A DNA stretch of 64,000 nucleotides, from the NCBI RefSeq assembly GCF_030285625.1, contig NZ_CP127294.1:4312501-4376500 (forward strand), written 5' to 3'. The stretch is from Amycolatopsis sp. 2-15. Its GTDB lineage: Bacteria > Actinomycetota > Actinomycetes > Mycobacteriales > Pseudonocardiaceae. Below the pieces are notes generated by a model. That model was not told where the DNA came from. It searched no databases and worked only from the letters and a program-made list of their open reading frames with translations. Of this stretch, positions 1-11,721 are shown piece by piece; position 1 is the first letter of the stretch; every line of letters starts with the position of its first letter. Both the position numbers and the translations under genes were made by a program.

Positions 1-2660
<2,660 letters not shown>

Positions 2661-2713
2661 AAGATGTTACGCATCCACTCTACGGTTCTGAAACACCACG
2701 CGTGTTTCGTAGT

Positions 2714-2832
2714 GTTTCGGTGGTTATAGCGCCAGGGAAACGCCCGGTCCCATTCCGAACCCGGAAGCTAAGCCTGGTAGCGCCGATGGTACTGCAACCG
2801 AAGGGTTGTGGGAGAGTAGGACGCCGCCGAAC
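2714..2832 (+). rRNA. rrf: 5S ribosomal RNA
   Basis: The segment begins GTTTCGGTGGTTATAGCG and ends CGCCGCCGAACT, whose ends pair to form helix I. It carries the conserved CCATTCCGAACCCGGAAG loop. Length is about 118 nt, normal for the family. It lies about 50 nt after the 23S end, completing the 3' part of a standard rRNA operon. The ends are accurate to a few bases. Confidence 0.97.
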
Positions 2833-2840
2833 TAAAAGTA

Positions 2841-2893
2841 AGGGTTAGGCCCCGGTTGAGAACGCGCAAGCGATTCTCCCGGGGCCTAACCCT
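2841..2893 (+). terminator. rRNA operon terminator
   Basis: A perfect 15-bp stem (AGGGTTAGGCCCCGG, 2841-2855, with its complement at 2879-2893) encloses a second 5-bp stem (GAGAA/TTCTC). It starts about 8 nt after the 5S gene and is followed only by a short TATTT run. The strength and position fit termination of the rRNA transcript. Confidence 0.9.
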
Positions 2894-2918
2894 ATTTCGG
2901 CACCTTTATGGCCTCGAT

Positions 2919-3870
2919 CTAGAGATCGATGACGATCTTGCCGTGCACGTGCCGGTCGGCTTGCAGCTCGGTCGCGCGGTGGATCTGCTCGATCGGGAAC
3001 TCGCCGCGATCGGCACCCGGAGCCGGCCTGCCGAGACCAGGCGCGCTATGTCTTCCAGGGTGCCGGGAGCAGCGTTCGCGCCGTTGGCCGCCGGCACACC
3101 GTCGACTTTCGTGGCGATGGTGCAGATGCGGCTGTCCGGCACACCGAGTTCCTTCGCGGCGTGGAGTGTCTCTGTCCCGTACAGGTCGATGGCGGCGGTG
3201 ACACCGCCGGGAGCGAGGGCTCGGACCCGGTCGGCCAGGCTGTCGCCGTAGGTGACCGGTTCCGCTCCGAGCTCGCGCAGGAACTCAGACAATGCCGCTG
3301 ATCCCGTACCGATCACGCGCGCTCCGGCGATCCGCGCCAGCTGGACGGCGAAGACCCCGACCCCGCCGCCCGCCCCGCCGATCAGCACCGTGTCGTCCGG
3401 GCCGGGCGCCACCGAGGCGAGGGCGGCGAAAGCCGTGCGGCCGGCGATGGTGAGGGTGGCGGTGCGGTCGTCGACGCCCTCGGGAGTGTGGGTGGGCTTC
3501 GTTCGCCGCGGCCGCCCCGGCGGGGTCGATCACCGCGAAGTCGGCGACTGCGCGCGATAGAGCGCATCCGAACACCCGGTCACCGGGCGCGAAGCCGGTC
3601 ACCCTGGCACCGACCTGGTCGACCACCCCCGCGTAGTCGGTCCCGTATCCGGCCGGGAGGCGCAAGCCGAACCGGGCGGCGGTGTCCGCGTCGGCGGTCG
3701 TGATCCAGTCCATCGGGTTCAGACCGGCCGCGGTGACCCGCCCGGACCTGTCCCGAGCCGGCCTGCGGAGCGGGAATCTCACCGACGTCCAAGACCTCAG
3801 GGCAGCCGAACGAATCGAGCTGCACCGCTCTGCTCCTGCCCGTAGGCAAGTGATCGCTCTGTTGCCCCAT
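2919..3870 (-). pseudogene. frameshifted NADPH:quinone oxidoreductase (zinc-less MDR family)
   Basis: Read across three frame changes, the strand encodes a medium-chain quinone reductase-like protein. The N-terminus contains VQLDSFGCPEVLDVG, then a substrate-domain stretch GLNPMDWITTAD, the nucleotide-binding glycine motif IGGAGGGVGVFAVQLA, and a C-terminus HVHGKIVIDL followed by a stop at 2919-2921. Frame breaks lie near 3740, 3500 and 3006. The start at 3870 is an ATG with GAGGAG about 10 nt upstream. The family reduces quinones or enals with NADPH. Three indels in about 950 bp make it a pseudogene unless the sequence is faulty. It is divergent from the equally damaged TetR gene, the usual regulator/target layout. 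Confidence 0.85.
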
Positions 3871-3962
3871 GTCTGCCTTGCTCCTCGGACGAGGGAACGC
3901 AGTGAAACGGACCATGCTTCGTTTGCGTGGACGACTCCAACACAATCGGAGCGTGATCCGTT

Positions 3963-4535
3963 TTGGCTGAGGCGGAGATGCGTGCGCTACGGGCGGACGC
4001 AACCCGCAACCGCGAGCAGCTGCTCGCGGTGGCGACTCGCGTGTTCGTGTCGGCTGACGTCGAGCCGTCGATGCGCGCGATCCCCCGTGAGGCCGGGGTC
4101 GGCATCGCCACGCTGTACCGGCACTTCCCGACCCGCGAGTCGCTGGTCGAGGCGGTCTATCGGGACCAGGTCGTGCGGCTGACGACTGGCGCTCGTGAAC
4201 TGCTCGCCCGGCTGCCCCGGCCGCGGCGATACGGCGTTGGATGGACTTGTTCGGAGACTGGATCGCGACCAAGAACGGGATGCTCGACACGCTGCTCGCG
4301 ATGATCGAGTCGGGCGAGATCGCCCACGCGCAGACGCGGACCGAACTGCTGGCGGCCATCACCACGATCCTCGACGCCGGCCGCGCGGCGGGCGACCTCC
4401 GCTCCGACGTCACCGCCGAAGACATCGCCGCCGCCCTCATCGGCATCTACCGTGGCCCCCCGGCTCGAAGATGAGGCCAAGGCCGGCCGCCTGCTGACCC
4501 TCCTGATGGGCGGCCTCCGGCCACCGCCGGGCTGA
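3963..4535 (+). pseudogene. frameshifted TetR-family regulator
   Basis: A TTG-started frame encodes a TetR DNA-binding domain, with the recognition helix in VGIATLYRHFPTRESLVEAVY. Near 4218 the frame jumps to the one carrying RRWMDLFGDWIATKNGML and DVTAEDIAAALIGIY, and near 4455 it jumps again to the tail ending LLMGGLRPPPG with a stop at 4533-4535. Read through, the product would be about 190 aa, normal for TetR. It is divergent from the broken oxidoreductase, which it probably once controlled. Either both are decayed or this part of the sequence contains errors. Confidence 0.85.
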
Positions 4536-4606
4536 GCCGCCTCGAACCGGCGGGCCGGCCACTGTGCCGGTGTCGCCCAGGGTGTGGAGCCGGTCCTGGA
4601 GCCGGG

Positions 4607-5371
4607 CTATCGCTGGGGGCGGCGCAGCAGATAGGTGTCCATGATCCAGCCATGCTTCTCCCGCGCCTCCGCGCGGACCGCGCTGATGCGGGCCGCCAGG
4701 GCGGCGTCAAGGGGGCCCGACAGCAGGATCTCGTCCGGAGTGCCCACGTACGCGCCCCAGTAGATGTGCAGGCCCTGGTCGGTGAACTGGTTGAAGGTGG
4801 TGTGTGCGTCGAGCAGGACGAAGACGTCGTCGGCGTCCGCGGGCCAGCCCGTGGCCAGGCGGCGGCCGGTGGTGAGCTGGACGGCGCGGCCGATCTGGTT
4901 CATCGTCGTGCGGTGGCGGGCGACCAGGGCGGAGATGCTGCTCACGCCGGGGACCACTTCGTAGTCGAAAGCGACGTTGCCGCGCGCGAGCACCGCCTCG
5001 ATGAGGGCGATGGTGCTGTCGTAGAGCGACGGGTCGCCCCAGACGAGGAAGGCGCCGGTGTCGTCGGGGCCGAGGGAGTCGCGGATGAGCCGCTCGTAGA
5101 CGTCCGTGCGGAGCTCGTGCCAGTCGGCCACGGCGGCGCGGTAGTCGGACGGCGCGCGGTCGCGGTCGGGGTCGGTGGCGGTGACCACGCGATAGCCGGG
5201 GCGTGTGACGAAGCGCGACAGGATGTCCTGGCGCAGTCGTACGAGGTCGGCCTTCGCGGAGCCTTTGTCGAGGACGAAAAACACGTCGACGCGGTTGAGG
5301 CGGTCGATCGCCTGGACGGTGAGGTGTTCCGGGTCGCCGGCGCCGATCCCGATCGCGTAGAGCTTCCGCAT
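4607..5371 (-). CDS. cobF: precorrin-6A synthase (deacetylating), CobF
   Basis: A 254-aa SAM-dependent tetrapyrrole methylase. CobF methylates precorrin-5 at C-1 and releases acetate in the aerobic cobalamin pathway. The N-terminus has the methylase glycine loop GIGAGDPEHLTVQA, a mid-protein WGDPSLYD motif, and the EVVPGVSSISAL segment typical of the corrin methylases. Length matches CobF (about 250 aa). ATG 5371 is preferred over the GTG one codon upstream; neither has a clear ribosome site. No other cob gene is nearby, so it stands alone here, divergent from the copper genes. Confidence 0.93.
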   Translation of the reverse strand: MRKLYAIGIGAGDPEHLTVQAIDRLNRVDVFFVLDKGSAKADLVRLRQDILSRFVTRPGYRVVTATDPDRDRAPSDYRAAVADWHELRTDVYERLIRDSLGPDDTGAFLVWGDPSLYDSTIALIEAVLARGNVAFDYEVVPGVSSISALVARHRTTMNQIGRAVQLTTGRRLATGWPADADDVFVLLDAHTTFNQFTDQGLHIYWGAYVGTPDEILLSGPLDAALAARISAVRAEAREKHGWIMDTYLLRRPQR

Positions 5372-5429
5372 CACCGCAGTCTGCCGCGCCGGGTAACGGG
5401 TCCCGCAGGCGGCCCGCGTGGTGAACCCC

Positions 5430-5444
5430 TACCCCCAAGGGGTA
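5430..5444. promoter_or_regulatory. CsoR-type copper operator upstream of copZ-copA
   Basis: The inverted repeat TACCCC-CAA-GGGGTA lies about 40 nt before the copZ start. Known CsoR operators are G-tract palindromes of this kind (TACCCC/GGGGTA arms). A csoR gene lies at the other end of the cluster, so copper-responsive repression of copZA is a strong inference. Confidence 0.8.
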
Positions 5445-5483
5445 TAAAGGAGTCAGGAACGCCACAGCACGAAGGAGCCGGTG

Positions 5484-5690
5484 ATGACCGAAGCCACCTA
5501 CACCGTCGAGGGTATGACCTGCGCGCACTGTGTCGGCGCGGTTCGCGAAGAGGTCGGGGAGCTCGCCGGTGTCCGGGAAGTCGACGTGGATCTCGCGTCG
5601 GGTGCGGTGAAGGTCGTCAGCGAGCAGCCGCTGACCGTGGACGCCGTCTCGGCGGCGGTCACCGAAGCCGGCTACCGGCTCGTCGCGTAG
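5484..5690 (+). CDS. copZ: copper chaperone CopZ (heavy-metal-associated domain)
   Basis: A 68-aa single HMA domain with the metal-binding motif GMTCAHC (residues about 10-16) and the expected ferredoxin-like pattern, ending EAGYRLVA. It should carry Cu(I) in the cytoplasm and hand it to the P-type ATPase encoded 6 nt downstream. The ATG at 5484 has AAGGAG 6 nt upstream; a GTG directly before it is possible. It is the first gene of a two-gene operon behind a CsoR-type palindrome. Confidence 0.93.
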   Translation: MTEATYTVEGMTCAHCVGAVREEVGELAGVREVDVDLASGAVKVVSEQPLTVDAVSAAVTEAGYRLVA

Positions 5691-5696
5691 GCCGCC

Positions 5697-7931
5697 ATGA
5701 CCACGACGACACACGCTCCGCAGACGGTCGAGCTCGTCATCGGCGGGATGACGTGCGCTTCGTGCGCCGCCCGCGTGGAGCGCAAGCTGAACAAGGTCGA
5801 CGGGGTCACGGCGAGCGTCAACTACGCCACCGAGAAGGCCCACGTCGAGTTCCCCGCCACGATTTCGGTCGACGACCTGGTCGGCGTCGTCGAGGCCACC
5901 GGCTACACGGCGCAACGCCCCGAACCCGAGAAGCCCGAAGGGCCCGAGCCCGAGGACGAGACGCGCCCCCTGCGCGACCGGCTCGTGTACTCGGCGCTGC
6001 TGACGGTGCCGGTGATCCTGCTCGCGATGGTCCCCGCGCTGCAGTTCGGCAACTGGCAGTGGCTCTCGCTCACGCTGGCCGCGCCGGTCGTGGTGTGGGG
6101 CGCGTTCCCGTTCCACCGCGCCGCGTGGACCAACCTGCGCCACGCCGCCGCGACCATGGACACCCTGATCTCCCTCGGCGTCTCCGCGGCCACGCTCTGG
6201 TCGCTCTACGCCCTGTTCTTCGGCACCGCCGGCATGGCCGGGATGCGCGACGCCTTCACCCTGACCGTGACGCCGGGGATGGGCACGAACAGCATCTACC
6301 TCGAGGTCGCCTCCGGCGTGACCACGTTCATCCTCGCCGGCCGCTACTTCGAAGCCCGCGCCAAGCGCCGCTCCGGCGCCGCTCTGCGCGCGTTGTTCGA
6401 GCTCGGTGCGAAGGACGTCACCGTCCTGCGGAACGGCACCGAACGCCGGGTCCCGGTGGGTGAGCTCAAGGTCGGTGATCTGTTCGTCGTCCGCCCAGGC
6501 GAGAAGATCGCCACCGACGGCGTGATCACCGAAGGCAGCTCCGCGGTCGACGTCAGCATGATCACCGGCGAGTCCGTGCCCGTCGAAGTCACCTCCGGCG
6601 ACGTCGTGACCGGCGCGACCGTGAACGTCGGTGGCCGCCTGGTCGTGAAAGCCACCCGGATCGGCGACGACACCCGCCTCGCCCAGATGGCGCGCCTCGT
6701 CGAGGAAGCCCAGAACGGCAAGGCCGCCGTCCAGCGGCTGGCCGACCGGGTCTCCGGGATCTTCGTCCCCATCGTGCTCATGCTCGCCCTGATCACGCTC
6801 GTCGCGTGGCTGACCAGCGGCGGCGACGTCGCCGAAGCCTTCACCGCCGCGGTCGCCGTGCTGATCATCGCCTGCCCCTGCGCGCTCGGCCTGGCCACGC
6901 CCACGGCGCTACTGGTCGGCACCGGCCGCGGCGCCCAGCTCGGGATCCTGATCAAGGGCCCCGAGGTGCTCGAGTCCACCCGCCGCGTCGACACCGTCGT
7001 GCTCGACAAAACCGGCACCGTCACGACCGGCCGCATGAGCCTCACCGGCGTCCACCCCGCCGACGGCATCACCGAGGCCGAGGTCCTGCGCTACGCCGGA
7101 GCCGTCGAAGACGCCTCCGAGCACCCCATCGCCAAGGCTATCGGGACCGGCGCTCGCGAGCGCCTCGGCGAGCTGCCCGCGGTCCAGGAGTTCCGCTCGA
7201 CCGAGGGCCTCGGTGTCACCGGCCTCGTCGACGGCACCGCCGTCCTCGCCGGCCGTGCCGCGTTCCTGGCCGACTGGGGCATTCACGTCGACGGCCCGCT
7301 CGCCGACGCCAAGGCGGCGGCCGAGCGGCAGGGCGCCACCGCGGTGTTCGTGGCGTGGGACGGCGCGGCCCAAGCCGTGCTGGTCGTCGCCGACACGATC
7401 AAACCCACCTCGGCCCAAGCCGTCGCCGAACTCCGCGCCCTCGGCCTCACGCCGGTGCTGCTGACCGGAGACAACGCGGGCGCCGCTCAGGCCATCGCGC
7501 GAGCCGCCGGCATCGACGAGGTCATCGCCGAGGTCCTGCCCGAAGACAAGGTCGCGGTGGTCAAGCGGCTGCAGTCCGAGGGCCGCGTGGTCGCGATGGT
7601 CGGCGACGGCGTGAACGACGCCGCCGCCCTCGCCCAAGCCGACCTCGGCCTGTCCATGGGCACTGGAACCGACGCCGCGATCGAGGCCGGCGACCTCACC
7701 CTCGTCCGCGGTGACCTGCGCGCCGCCGTCGACGCCATCCGCCTCGCTCGGCGCACGCTCGGCACGATCAAGGGCAACCTGTTCTGGGCCTTCGCCTACA
7801 ACGTCGCGGCCCTGCCGCTGGCGGCGTTCGGCCTGCTCAACCCCATGATCGCCGGCGCCGCCATGGCCGTCTCGTCGGTGTTCGTGGTCTCGAACAGCCT
7901 CCGCCTGCGCGGCTTCCGCGCCGCACGCTGA
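5697..7931 (+). CDS. copA: copper-exporting P1B-type ATPase CopA
   Basis: A 744-aa heavy-metal ATPase that pumps Cu(I) out of the cytoplasm. One N-terminal HMA domain carries GMTCASC. It is followed by the actuator motif TGES (about residue 289), the transmembrane metal site CPC in [13 protein letters not shown] (about residue 392), the phosphorylation motif DKTGT (about residue 436) and the hinge GDGVND (about residue 635). All catalytic motifs are intact and the length is normal. It follows copZ by 6 nt and ends at a strong bidirectional terminator. The two final transmembrane helices lie before the basic C-terminus. Confidence 0.97.
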   Translation: MTTTTHAPQTVELVIGGMTCASCAARVERKLNKVDGVTASVNYATEKAHVEFPATISVDDLVGVVEATGYTAQRPEPEKPEGPEPEDETRPLRDRLVYSALLTVPVILLAMVPALQFGNWQWLSLTLAAPVVVWGAFPFHRAAWTNLRHAAATMDTLISLGVSAATLWSLYALFFGTAGMAGMRDAFTLTVTPGMGTNSIYLEVASGVTTFILAGRYFEARAKRRSGAALRALFELGAKDVTVLRNGTERRVPVGELKVGDLFVVRPGEKIATDGVITEGSSAVDVSMITGESVPVEVTSGDVVTGATVNVGGRLVVKATRIGDDTRLAQMARLVEEAQNGKAAVQRLADRVSGIFVPIVLMLALITLVAWLTSGGDVAEAFTAAVAVLIIACPCALGLATPTALLVGTGRGAQLGILIKGPEVLESTRRVDTVVLDKTGTVTTGRMSLTGVHPADGITEAEVLRYAGAVEDASEHPIAKAIGTGARERLGELPAVQEFRSTEGLGVTGLVDGTAVLAGRAAFLADWGIHVDGPLADAKAAAERQGATAVFVAWDGAAQAVLVVADTIKPTSAQAVAELRALGLTPVLLTGDNAGAAQAIARAAGIDEVIAEVLPEDKVAVVKRLQSEGRVVAMVGDGVNDAAALAQADLGLSMGTGTDAAIEAGDLTLVRGDLRAAVDAIRLARRTLGTIKGNLFWAFAYNVAALPLAAFGLLNPMIAGAAMAVSSVFVVSNSLRLRGFRAAR

Positions 7932-7944
7932 ACCGCGCACCAAA

Positions 7945-7980
7945 AAAGAGGAGCGCCCGGCAGCCGGGGCGCTCCTCTTT
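7945..7980. terminator. bidirectional terminator between copA and csoR
   Basis: A 14-bp perfect stem AAAGAGGAGCGCCC / GGGCGCTCCTCTTT has an A-run on the left and a T-run on the right, so it can terminate from both sides. It sits exactly between the convergent copA and csoR genes. Confidence 0.93.
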
Positions 7981-7992
7981 CACTGTTCGAGC

Positions 7993-8274
7993 CTACGAGC
8001 GGACCAGCCGCGCGATCGCGTCGGAGGCCTCACGGACCTTCAGGTCGGCTTCCTCACCACCGGCCGCGGCGGCCTGCACGACGCAGGTGGCCAAGTGCTC
8101 GTCGAGCAGCTCCAGCGAGAACGACTGCAGCGCCTTCGTGGCCGCCGACACCTGCGTGAGGATGTCGATGCAGTACTTGTCCTCCTCGACCATGCGCTGC
8201 AGGCCTCGGATCTGTCCCTCGATGCGGCGCAGACGCTTCAGATAGGCATCCCGCTCGTTGCCGTAGCCCGTCAT
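7993..8274 (-). CDS. csoR: copper-sensing transcriptional repressor CsoR
   Basis: A 93-aa all-helical regulator of the CsoR/RcnR family. The Cu(I)-binding triad is visible as Cys35 (in DKYCIDIL), His60 and Cys64 (in DEHLATC), the CsoR signature rather than the RcnR one. The start at 8274 (MTGYGNERDAYLKRL) fits the family; the frame stays open another 18 codons upstream without similarity. The gene is convergent with copA. Copper binding should release it from the palindromes at 5430 and around 8330. Confidence 0.94.
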   Translation of the reverse strand: MTGYGNERDAYLKRLRRIEGQIRGLQRMVEEDKYCIDILTQVSAATKALQSFSLELLDEHLATCVVQAAAAGGEEADLKVREASDAIARLVRS

Positions 8275-8314
8275 CGCGCATCGTCCCCTTCGTTCGCACC
8301 TGTACGTCGTCCAG

Positions 8315-8347
8315 TATACCCACCCCACGTATCCGATACGGGGTATG
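8315..8347. promoter_or_regulatory. candidate CsoR autoregulatory operator
   Basis: A spaced inverted repeat with arms ATACCC (8316-8321) and GGGTAT (8341-8346) encloses an internal palindrome built on GTATC/GATAC. It lies 40-70 nt upstream of the csoR start. The arms resemble the copZ operator, so autoregulation is likely. The site also lies just past the stop of the next gene. Confidence 0.6.
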
Positions 8348-8352
8348 TGTAT

Positions 8353-9069
8353 TCACGCCCGGACGGCCACCGCGATGACGAGCCCACCGACGTTCGTCGT
8401 GAAGTGCACCAGCACCGATGCCAGCACGCCGCGGCCGAAGTGCCGCCACGCGTACAGGAAGACGCCCGCCGCGGCCGCGGCGACCATCGCGAGCACCTGC
8501 AGCAGCTGCGTCGGAATGCCGCCGAGCGCCGCATGCACGGCCGCGTTGCGCCCGACGGCCAGCGCCGGAAGGAAGTGCCACAGCCCGAAGAACGCCGACG
8601 CCCCGAGGATCGGCCCCCATCGCCAGCGGTCGTCGCGCGCGCCGAGCAGCGCGGGCAGTACGCCGCGGAACGCGATCTCCTCCACGATCACCGTGCCGAA
8701 CGTGATCCGCCCGAGCGTGAGCCACAGCAGTTGCAGCAGGTCGGGGTCGCCGACGCGCCCGTCGTCGTAGACGGTCCGCAACGCCGGTACGACGGCCGCG
8801 ATGCCGAAGACGACCAGGAAGAACGCCGCCCCGACCAGCCCCGTCACGGCCGCTCGCCCGAGCGTCGCGCGGCTGACGCCGAGGTCGGCCGGTGTGTACC
8901 CGGCGCCGAACGCCAGCGCGAGCAGCACCGCCGCCGTCACGGCGCCGCACACCGGGTACGCCCAGCCCGGCAGGACCCGGTTGGCGAGCGTGGTCGCGGT
9001 CGCCAGCACCACCACACACACGACGACGAGCAGCAACCGCGTCGACGTCCTCGGCCCGGTGATGGTCAT
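8353..9069 (-). CDS. CPBP family intramembrane glutamic protease
   Basis: A 238-aa polytopic membrane protein of the Abi/CPBP (Rce1-like) family. Motif 1 is EEIAFRG (near residue 131), motif 2 is FFGLWHF, and a third conserved patch is the C-terminal VHFTTN. These supply the two Glu and the His/Asn residues of the proposed active site. Members act in prenyl-protein processing, immunity or stress; the substrate here is unknown. It is oriented with csoR but separated from it by the operator region. The start ATG at 9069 has only a weak ribosome site. Confidence 0.85.
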   Translation of the reverse strand: MTITGPRTSTRLLLVVVCVVVLATATTLANRVLPGWAYPVCGAVTAAVLLALAFGAGYTPADLGVSRATLGRAAVTGLVGAAFFLVVFGIAAVVPALRTVYDDGRVGDPDLLQLLWLTLGRITFGTVIVEEIAFRGVLPALLGARDDRWRWGPILGASAFFGLWHFLPALAVGRNAAVHAALGGIPTQLLQVLAMVAAAAAGVFLYAWRHFGRGVLASVLVHFTTNVGGLVIAVAVRA

Positions 9070-9196
9070 GGCCCCAACTTAGGGGCGCACGTGATCTCGG
9101 CGGCGCGCTCCACGCCGGGGCCGGGGTGAAAAGCCGGGCCCCGGCAAGCCGTGCTCAGGCGCCCGGCAGAAGTTGCGCGAGTGAGATAATCGCAGG

Positions 9197-10186
9197 TCAG
9201 CCGGTTGTGGCTGCCTCGGTGAGCGCCGGTTTGCGGCGCTGGACGGGCACGGGGGTGTCGGTGTCGTCGGGTTGCGGGTCCAGCGCGGCGGTCGCCGACG
9301 CCAGGAGTTCGCGGGTGCCGGTGAGCGCCGTTTTCAGGCGGTGGTGGATGGCCGTCAGCTCGGCGACGCGATCGTCGGCCCGGGTGACGATGTCGTTGGC
9401 GTGCTCGGTCGCGCGGCGGACCCGGGTGTCGGCCTCCGTCTGCGCCGCGACGGTCTGCGCGGCGAGCACGCGGTGGGTTTCGGTGCGCTGGTTCTCCAGG
9501 TCACGCAGGGTTTCCGTGCGCTGGGCAGCCAGGGCACGCTCGGTTTCGGTGCGCTGGGCGTTCAGCTTGCGCAACGTTTCCGTGCGGTGGGCGTCGAGCT
9601 CGCGCAGCGTTTTGGTGCGCTGGGTGTCCAGTTCGGTGATCGTCGCGGTGCGGCGCTGGTGCAGGGCCACGGTGAGGTCTTCCTCCATGTGGCGGCGCTG
9701 CTTCGCGGCGGCTTCATCGGCGGCGGCGCGTTCGGCGGCCGCCCGGCGCATGAATTCCTCGTGCGCGGCACGCTGGCGACGGCGATCTTCCTCGGTCGCG
9801 GCGACGAGCGCGCGTTCCTTCTCGGTGAGCCGCACGGCCTCGGCCTCGGCGTCGAGCCGCGTCTGCTCCGCCTTTTCCTTTGCCCGCGCGATGATTTCCG
9901 AAGCTTCTTCGCGAGTCAGCTCGATCATGCGCCGTGATCGTTCCTGGAGCGCGTCGGCTTCTATGGGGGTGCGGCTGATGCGGTCGATCGTCGCGTGCAG
10001 CTCGCGGTTGTGCTCCGCCAGCCGGGCCACGCGCCGCATCGCCGCGTCGCGTTCGGCCGCCACCCGGTGGAGCTCTTCCTGGGCCCAGGCCACGAATTCC
10101 TTGACCTGGCCTCGGTGATAGCCGCGCCAAGCCGGGTCGAAACGCGGCTCGACGGACATCAGGTCCTCGCCACTTTCGGGGGCCAT
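9197..10186 (-). CDS. DivIVA-like coiled-coil protein with 11-residue repeats
   Basis: A 329-aa, almost entirely charged and helical protein. The N-terminal segment (EPRFDPAWRGYHRGQVKEFV) resembles the DivIVA/Wag31 N-domain. It is followed by long Ala/Glu/Arg coiled coil, then six perfectly spaced 11-residue repeats of the type TETLRxLxxQR at residues 180-245, and a Pro/Asp-rich tail. No membrane segment is seen. ATG 10186 was chosen because GGGAGG lies just upstream; the frame extends further but with non-helical text. A structural or polar-scaffold role is an inference. It lies 120 nt downstream of the mgtC-like gene on the same strand. Confidence 0.8.
   Translation of the reverse strand: MAPESGEDLMSVEPRFDPAWRGYHRGQVKEFVAWAQEELHRVAAERDAAMRRVARLAEHNRELHATIDRISRTPIEADALQERSRRMIELTREEASEIIARAKEKAEQTRLDAEAEAVRLTEKERALVAATEEDRRRQRAAHEEFMRRAAAERAAADEAAAKQRRHMEEDLTVALHQRRTATITELDTQRTKTLRELDAHRTETLRKLNAQRTETERALAAQRTETLRDLENQRTETHRVLAAQTVAAQTEADTRVRRATEHANDIVTRADDRVAELTAIHHRLKTALTGTRELLASATAALDPQPDDTDTPVPVQRRKPALTEAATTG
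9452..9649 (-). repeat. six 33-nt in-frame tandem repeats in the coiled-coil gene
   Basis: Exactly 198 nt encode six 11-residue units, each a variant of T-E-T-L-R-x-L-x-x-Q-R. Third codon positions vary between units while Thr, Leu and Arg positions hold, so the repeat is maintained at protein level. An 11-residue period is the hendecad of right-handed coiled coils. Confidence 0.85.
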
Positions 10187-10305
10187 GGCCTCACCTCCCA
10201 TTTGGATGGTTTCTCCCCGGGCGCGTTTTTTCCTTTGCCGCACCGAGGTTTCCGTGTGCCGTCCAGTGTGCCCGAAGACCGGGCCGCTGTGGGACAGGCA
10301 CGCGA

Positions 10306-11025
10306 TCAATCTTCGAGCGGATCTTCCGCGCCCGTCGCGGTGCTCCGCACACCGGGCAGTTCCGCGAGTTCCGCCGTCAGTTCCGCAAGATCACCGCGGC
10401 CCTGCAATCGCAGCGTGACGACCGCGATCCGTTGCCCCTCTTCGGAAACCGTCTCCCTGTCGACCGCCACCTGGTGGACCACCCAGCCGCGTTCGGTACA
10501 GCTCGCGAGAACGTTTCGCAAAACTCCGTGCCCATCGGAGTAGCTCAGCCGCAGAATGGGTGGTTCACGCCGATGCCGCGCCACGAACCGGGAAAGCGGC
10601 GGGAAACCGCGAGTGATCACGATCAGTCCCACGGTCGTCGCCGCCGCGAGCACGGGCAGCCCCGCACCGCACGCGACGCCGACGGCCGCCGCGAGCCACA
10701 CCGTCGCGGCCGTCGTGAGCCCGCGCACCGCGTCGCGGCGCACGAAGATCAACCCGCCGCCGACGAACCCGATGCCCGAGACGATCTGCGCCGCGATCCG
10801 CGACGGGTCGAGCGCCACGTGCTCGGTGTTCAGCAGGTCGGCGAACCCGTACTTGGACACGAGCATGAACACCGCCGACCCCACGCCCACCAGGGTGTGC
10901 GTGCGCAGGCCGGCCTGTTTGTTGCCGACCTCGCGCTCGAGGCCGATCGCCGTGCTCAGCACCAGGGCGAGCAACACGGGGAGCAGCAGTGACCACTGTT
11001 CGTCCGTGGACCAGAGAGCGTGCAC
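10306..11025 (-). CDS. MgtC/SapB family membrane protein
   Basis: A 239-aa protein. The N-terminal half is hydrophobic (about four or five helices) with the MgtC landmarks STAIGLEREVGNKQAGLRTH and VSGIGFVGGG. The C-terminal half (from about residue 150) is a soluble ACT-like domain. MgtC proteins are linked to Mg2+ limitation and to modulation of the F-type ATPase; the exact role here is unknown. The start is a GTG at 11025. It is divergent from yciO and probably leads a two-gene unit with the coiled-coil gene. Confidence 0.9.
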   Translation of the reverse strand: MHALWSTDEQWSLLLPVLLALVLSTAIGLEREVGNKQAGLRTHTLVGVGSAVFMLVSKYGFADLLNTEHVALDPSRIAAQIVSGIGFVGGGLIFVRRDAVRGLTTAATVWLAAAVGVACGAGLPVLAAATTVGLIVITRGFPPLSRFVARHRREPPILRLSYSDGHGVLRNVLASCTERGWVVHQVAVDRETVSEEGQRIAVVTLRLQGRGDLAELTAELAELPGVRSTATGAEDPLED

Positions 11026-11098
11026 GCCGACACTTTGCCTCGCCGCCCGCTGGCGCGCCCGCCCGGCCCCCGAGGTGGATCACCCCTAAGCTCGGCGC

Positions 11099-11719
11099 AT
11101 GGCCCGCTACTTCGACGTGCACCCGCAGAACCCCCAGCGGCGCTCGCTGGCCCAGGTCGTGGACCTGCTTCGCGAAGACGGGCTCATCGCGTATCCCACC
11201 GACTCCTGCTTCGCACTCGGCTGCCGGCTCGGCAACCAGGAGGGCATGGAGCGGATCCGGGCGATCCGCAAGCTGGACCACCGCCACCACTTCACGCTCG
11301 TCTGCCAGGACTTCGCCCAGCTCGGGCAGTTCGTGCACGTGGACAACACGGTGTTCCGGGCGATCAAGGCCACGACGCCCGGGCCGTACACGTTCATTCT
11401 TCCCGCGACCAAGGAAGTGCCGCGGCGGCTGATGCACGCGAAGAAGAAGACTGTCGGCGTGCGCATCCCGGAGCACGTGGTCACGCAGGCGCTGCTGGCC
11501 GAGCTCGGGGAGCCGATCCTGTCGAGCACGCTGCTGCTGCCCGACTCCGGCGAGCCCCTCACCCAGGGCTGGGAGATCAAGGAAGAGCTTGATCACCAGC
11601 TCGACGCGGTGCTCGATTCCGGCGACTGCGGCGTCGAGCCGACCACGGTGGTCGACTTCTCGTCCGGCGAGGCGGAGATCGTCCGCTACGGCGCGGGCGA
11701 CGCGACGCGGTTCGAGTGA
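11099..11719 (+). CDS. yciO: YciO-type Sua5/YrdC-domain protein
   Basis: A 206-aa protein with the Sua5/YrdC/YciO fold. The N-terminal AYPTDSCFALGC and the KEVPRRL and GVRIPEH stretches match E. coli YciO closely. Where threonylcarbamoyl-AMP synthases carry the S-x-N motif, this protein has SSTLLLPDSG without the Asn. It is therefore a YciO paralogue rather than the essential t6A enzyme TsaC. Its function is not established. The ATG at 11099 is well placed; the stop is only 2 nt from the convergent TetR gene. Confidence 0.88.
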   Translation: MARYFDVHPQNPQRRSLAQVVDLLREDGLIAYPTDSCFALGCRLGNQEGMERIRAIRKLDHRHHFTLVCQDFAQLGQFVHVDNTVFRAIKATTPGPYTFILPATKEVPRRLMHAKKKTVGVRIPEHVVTQALLAELGEPILSSTLLLPDSGEPLTQGWEIKEELDHQLDAVLDSGDCGVEPTTVVDFSSGEAEIVRYGAGDATRFE

Positions 11720-11721
11720 GC

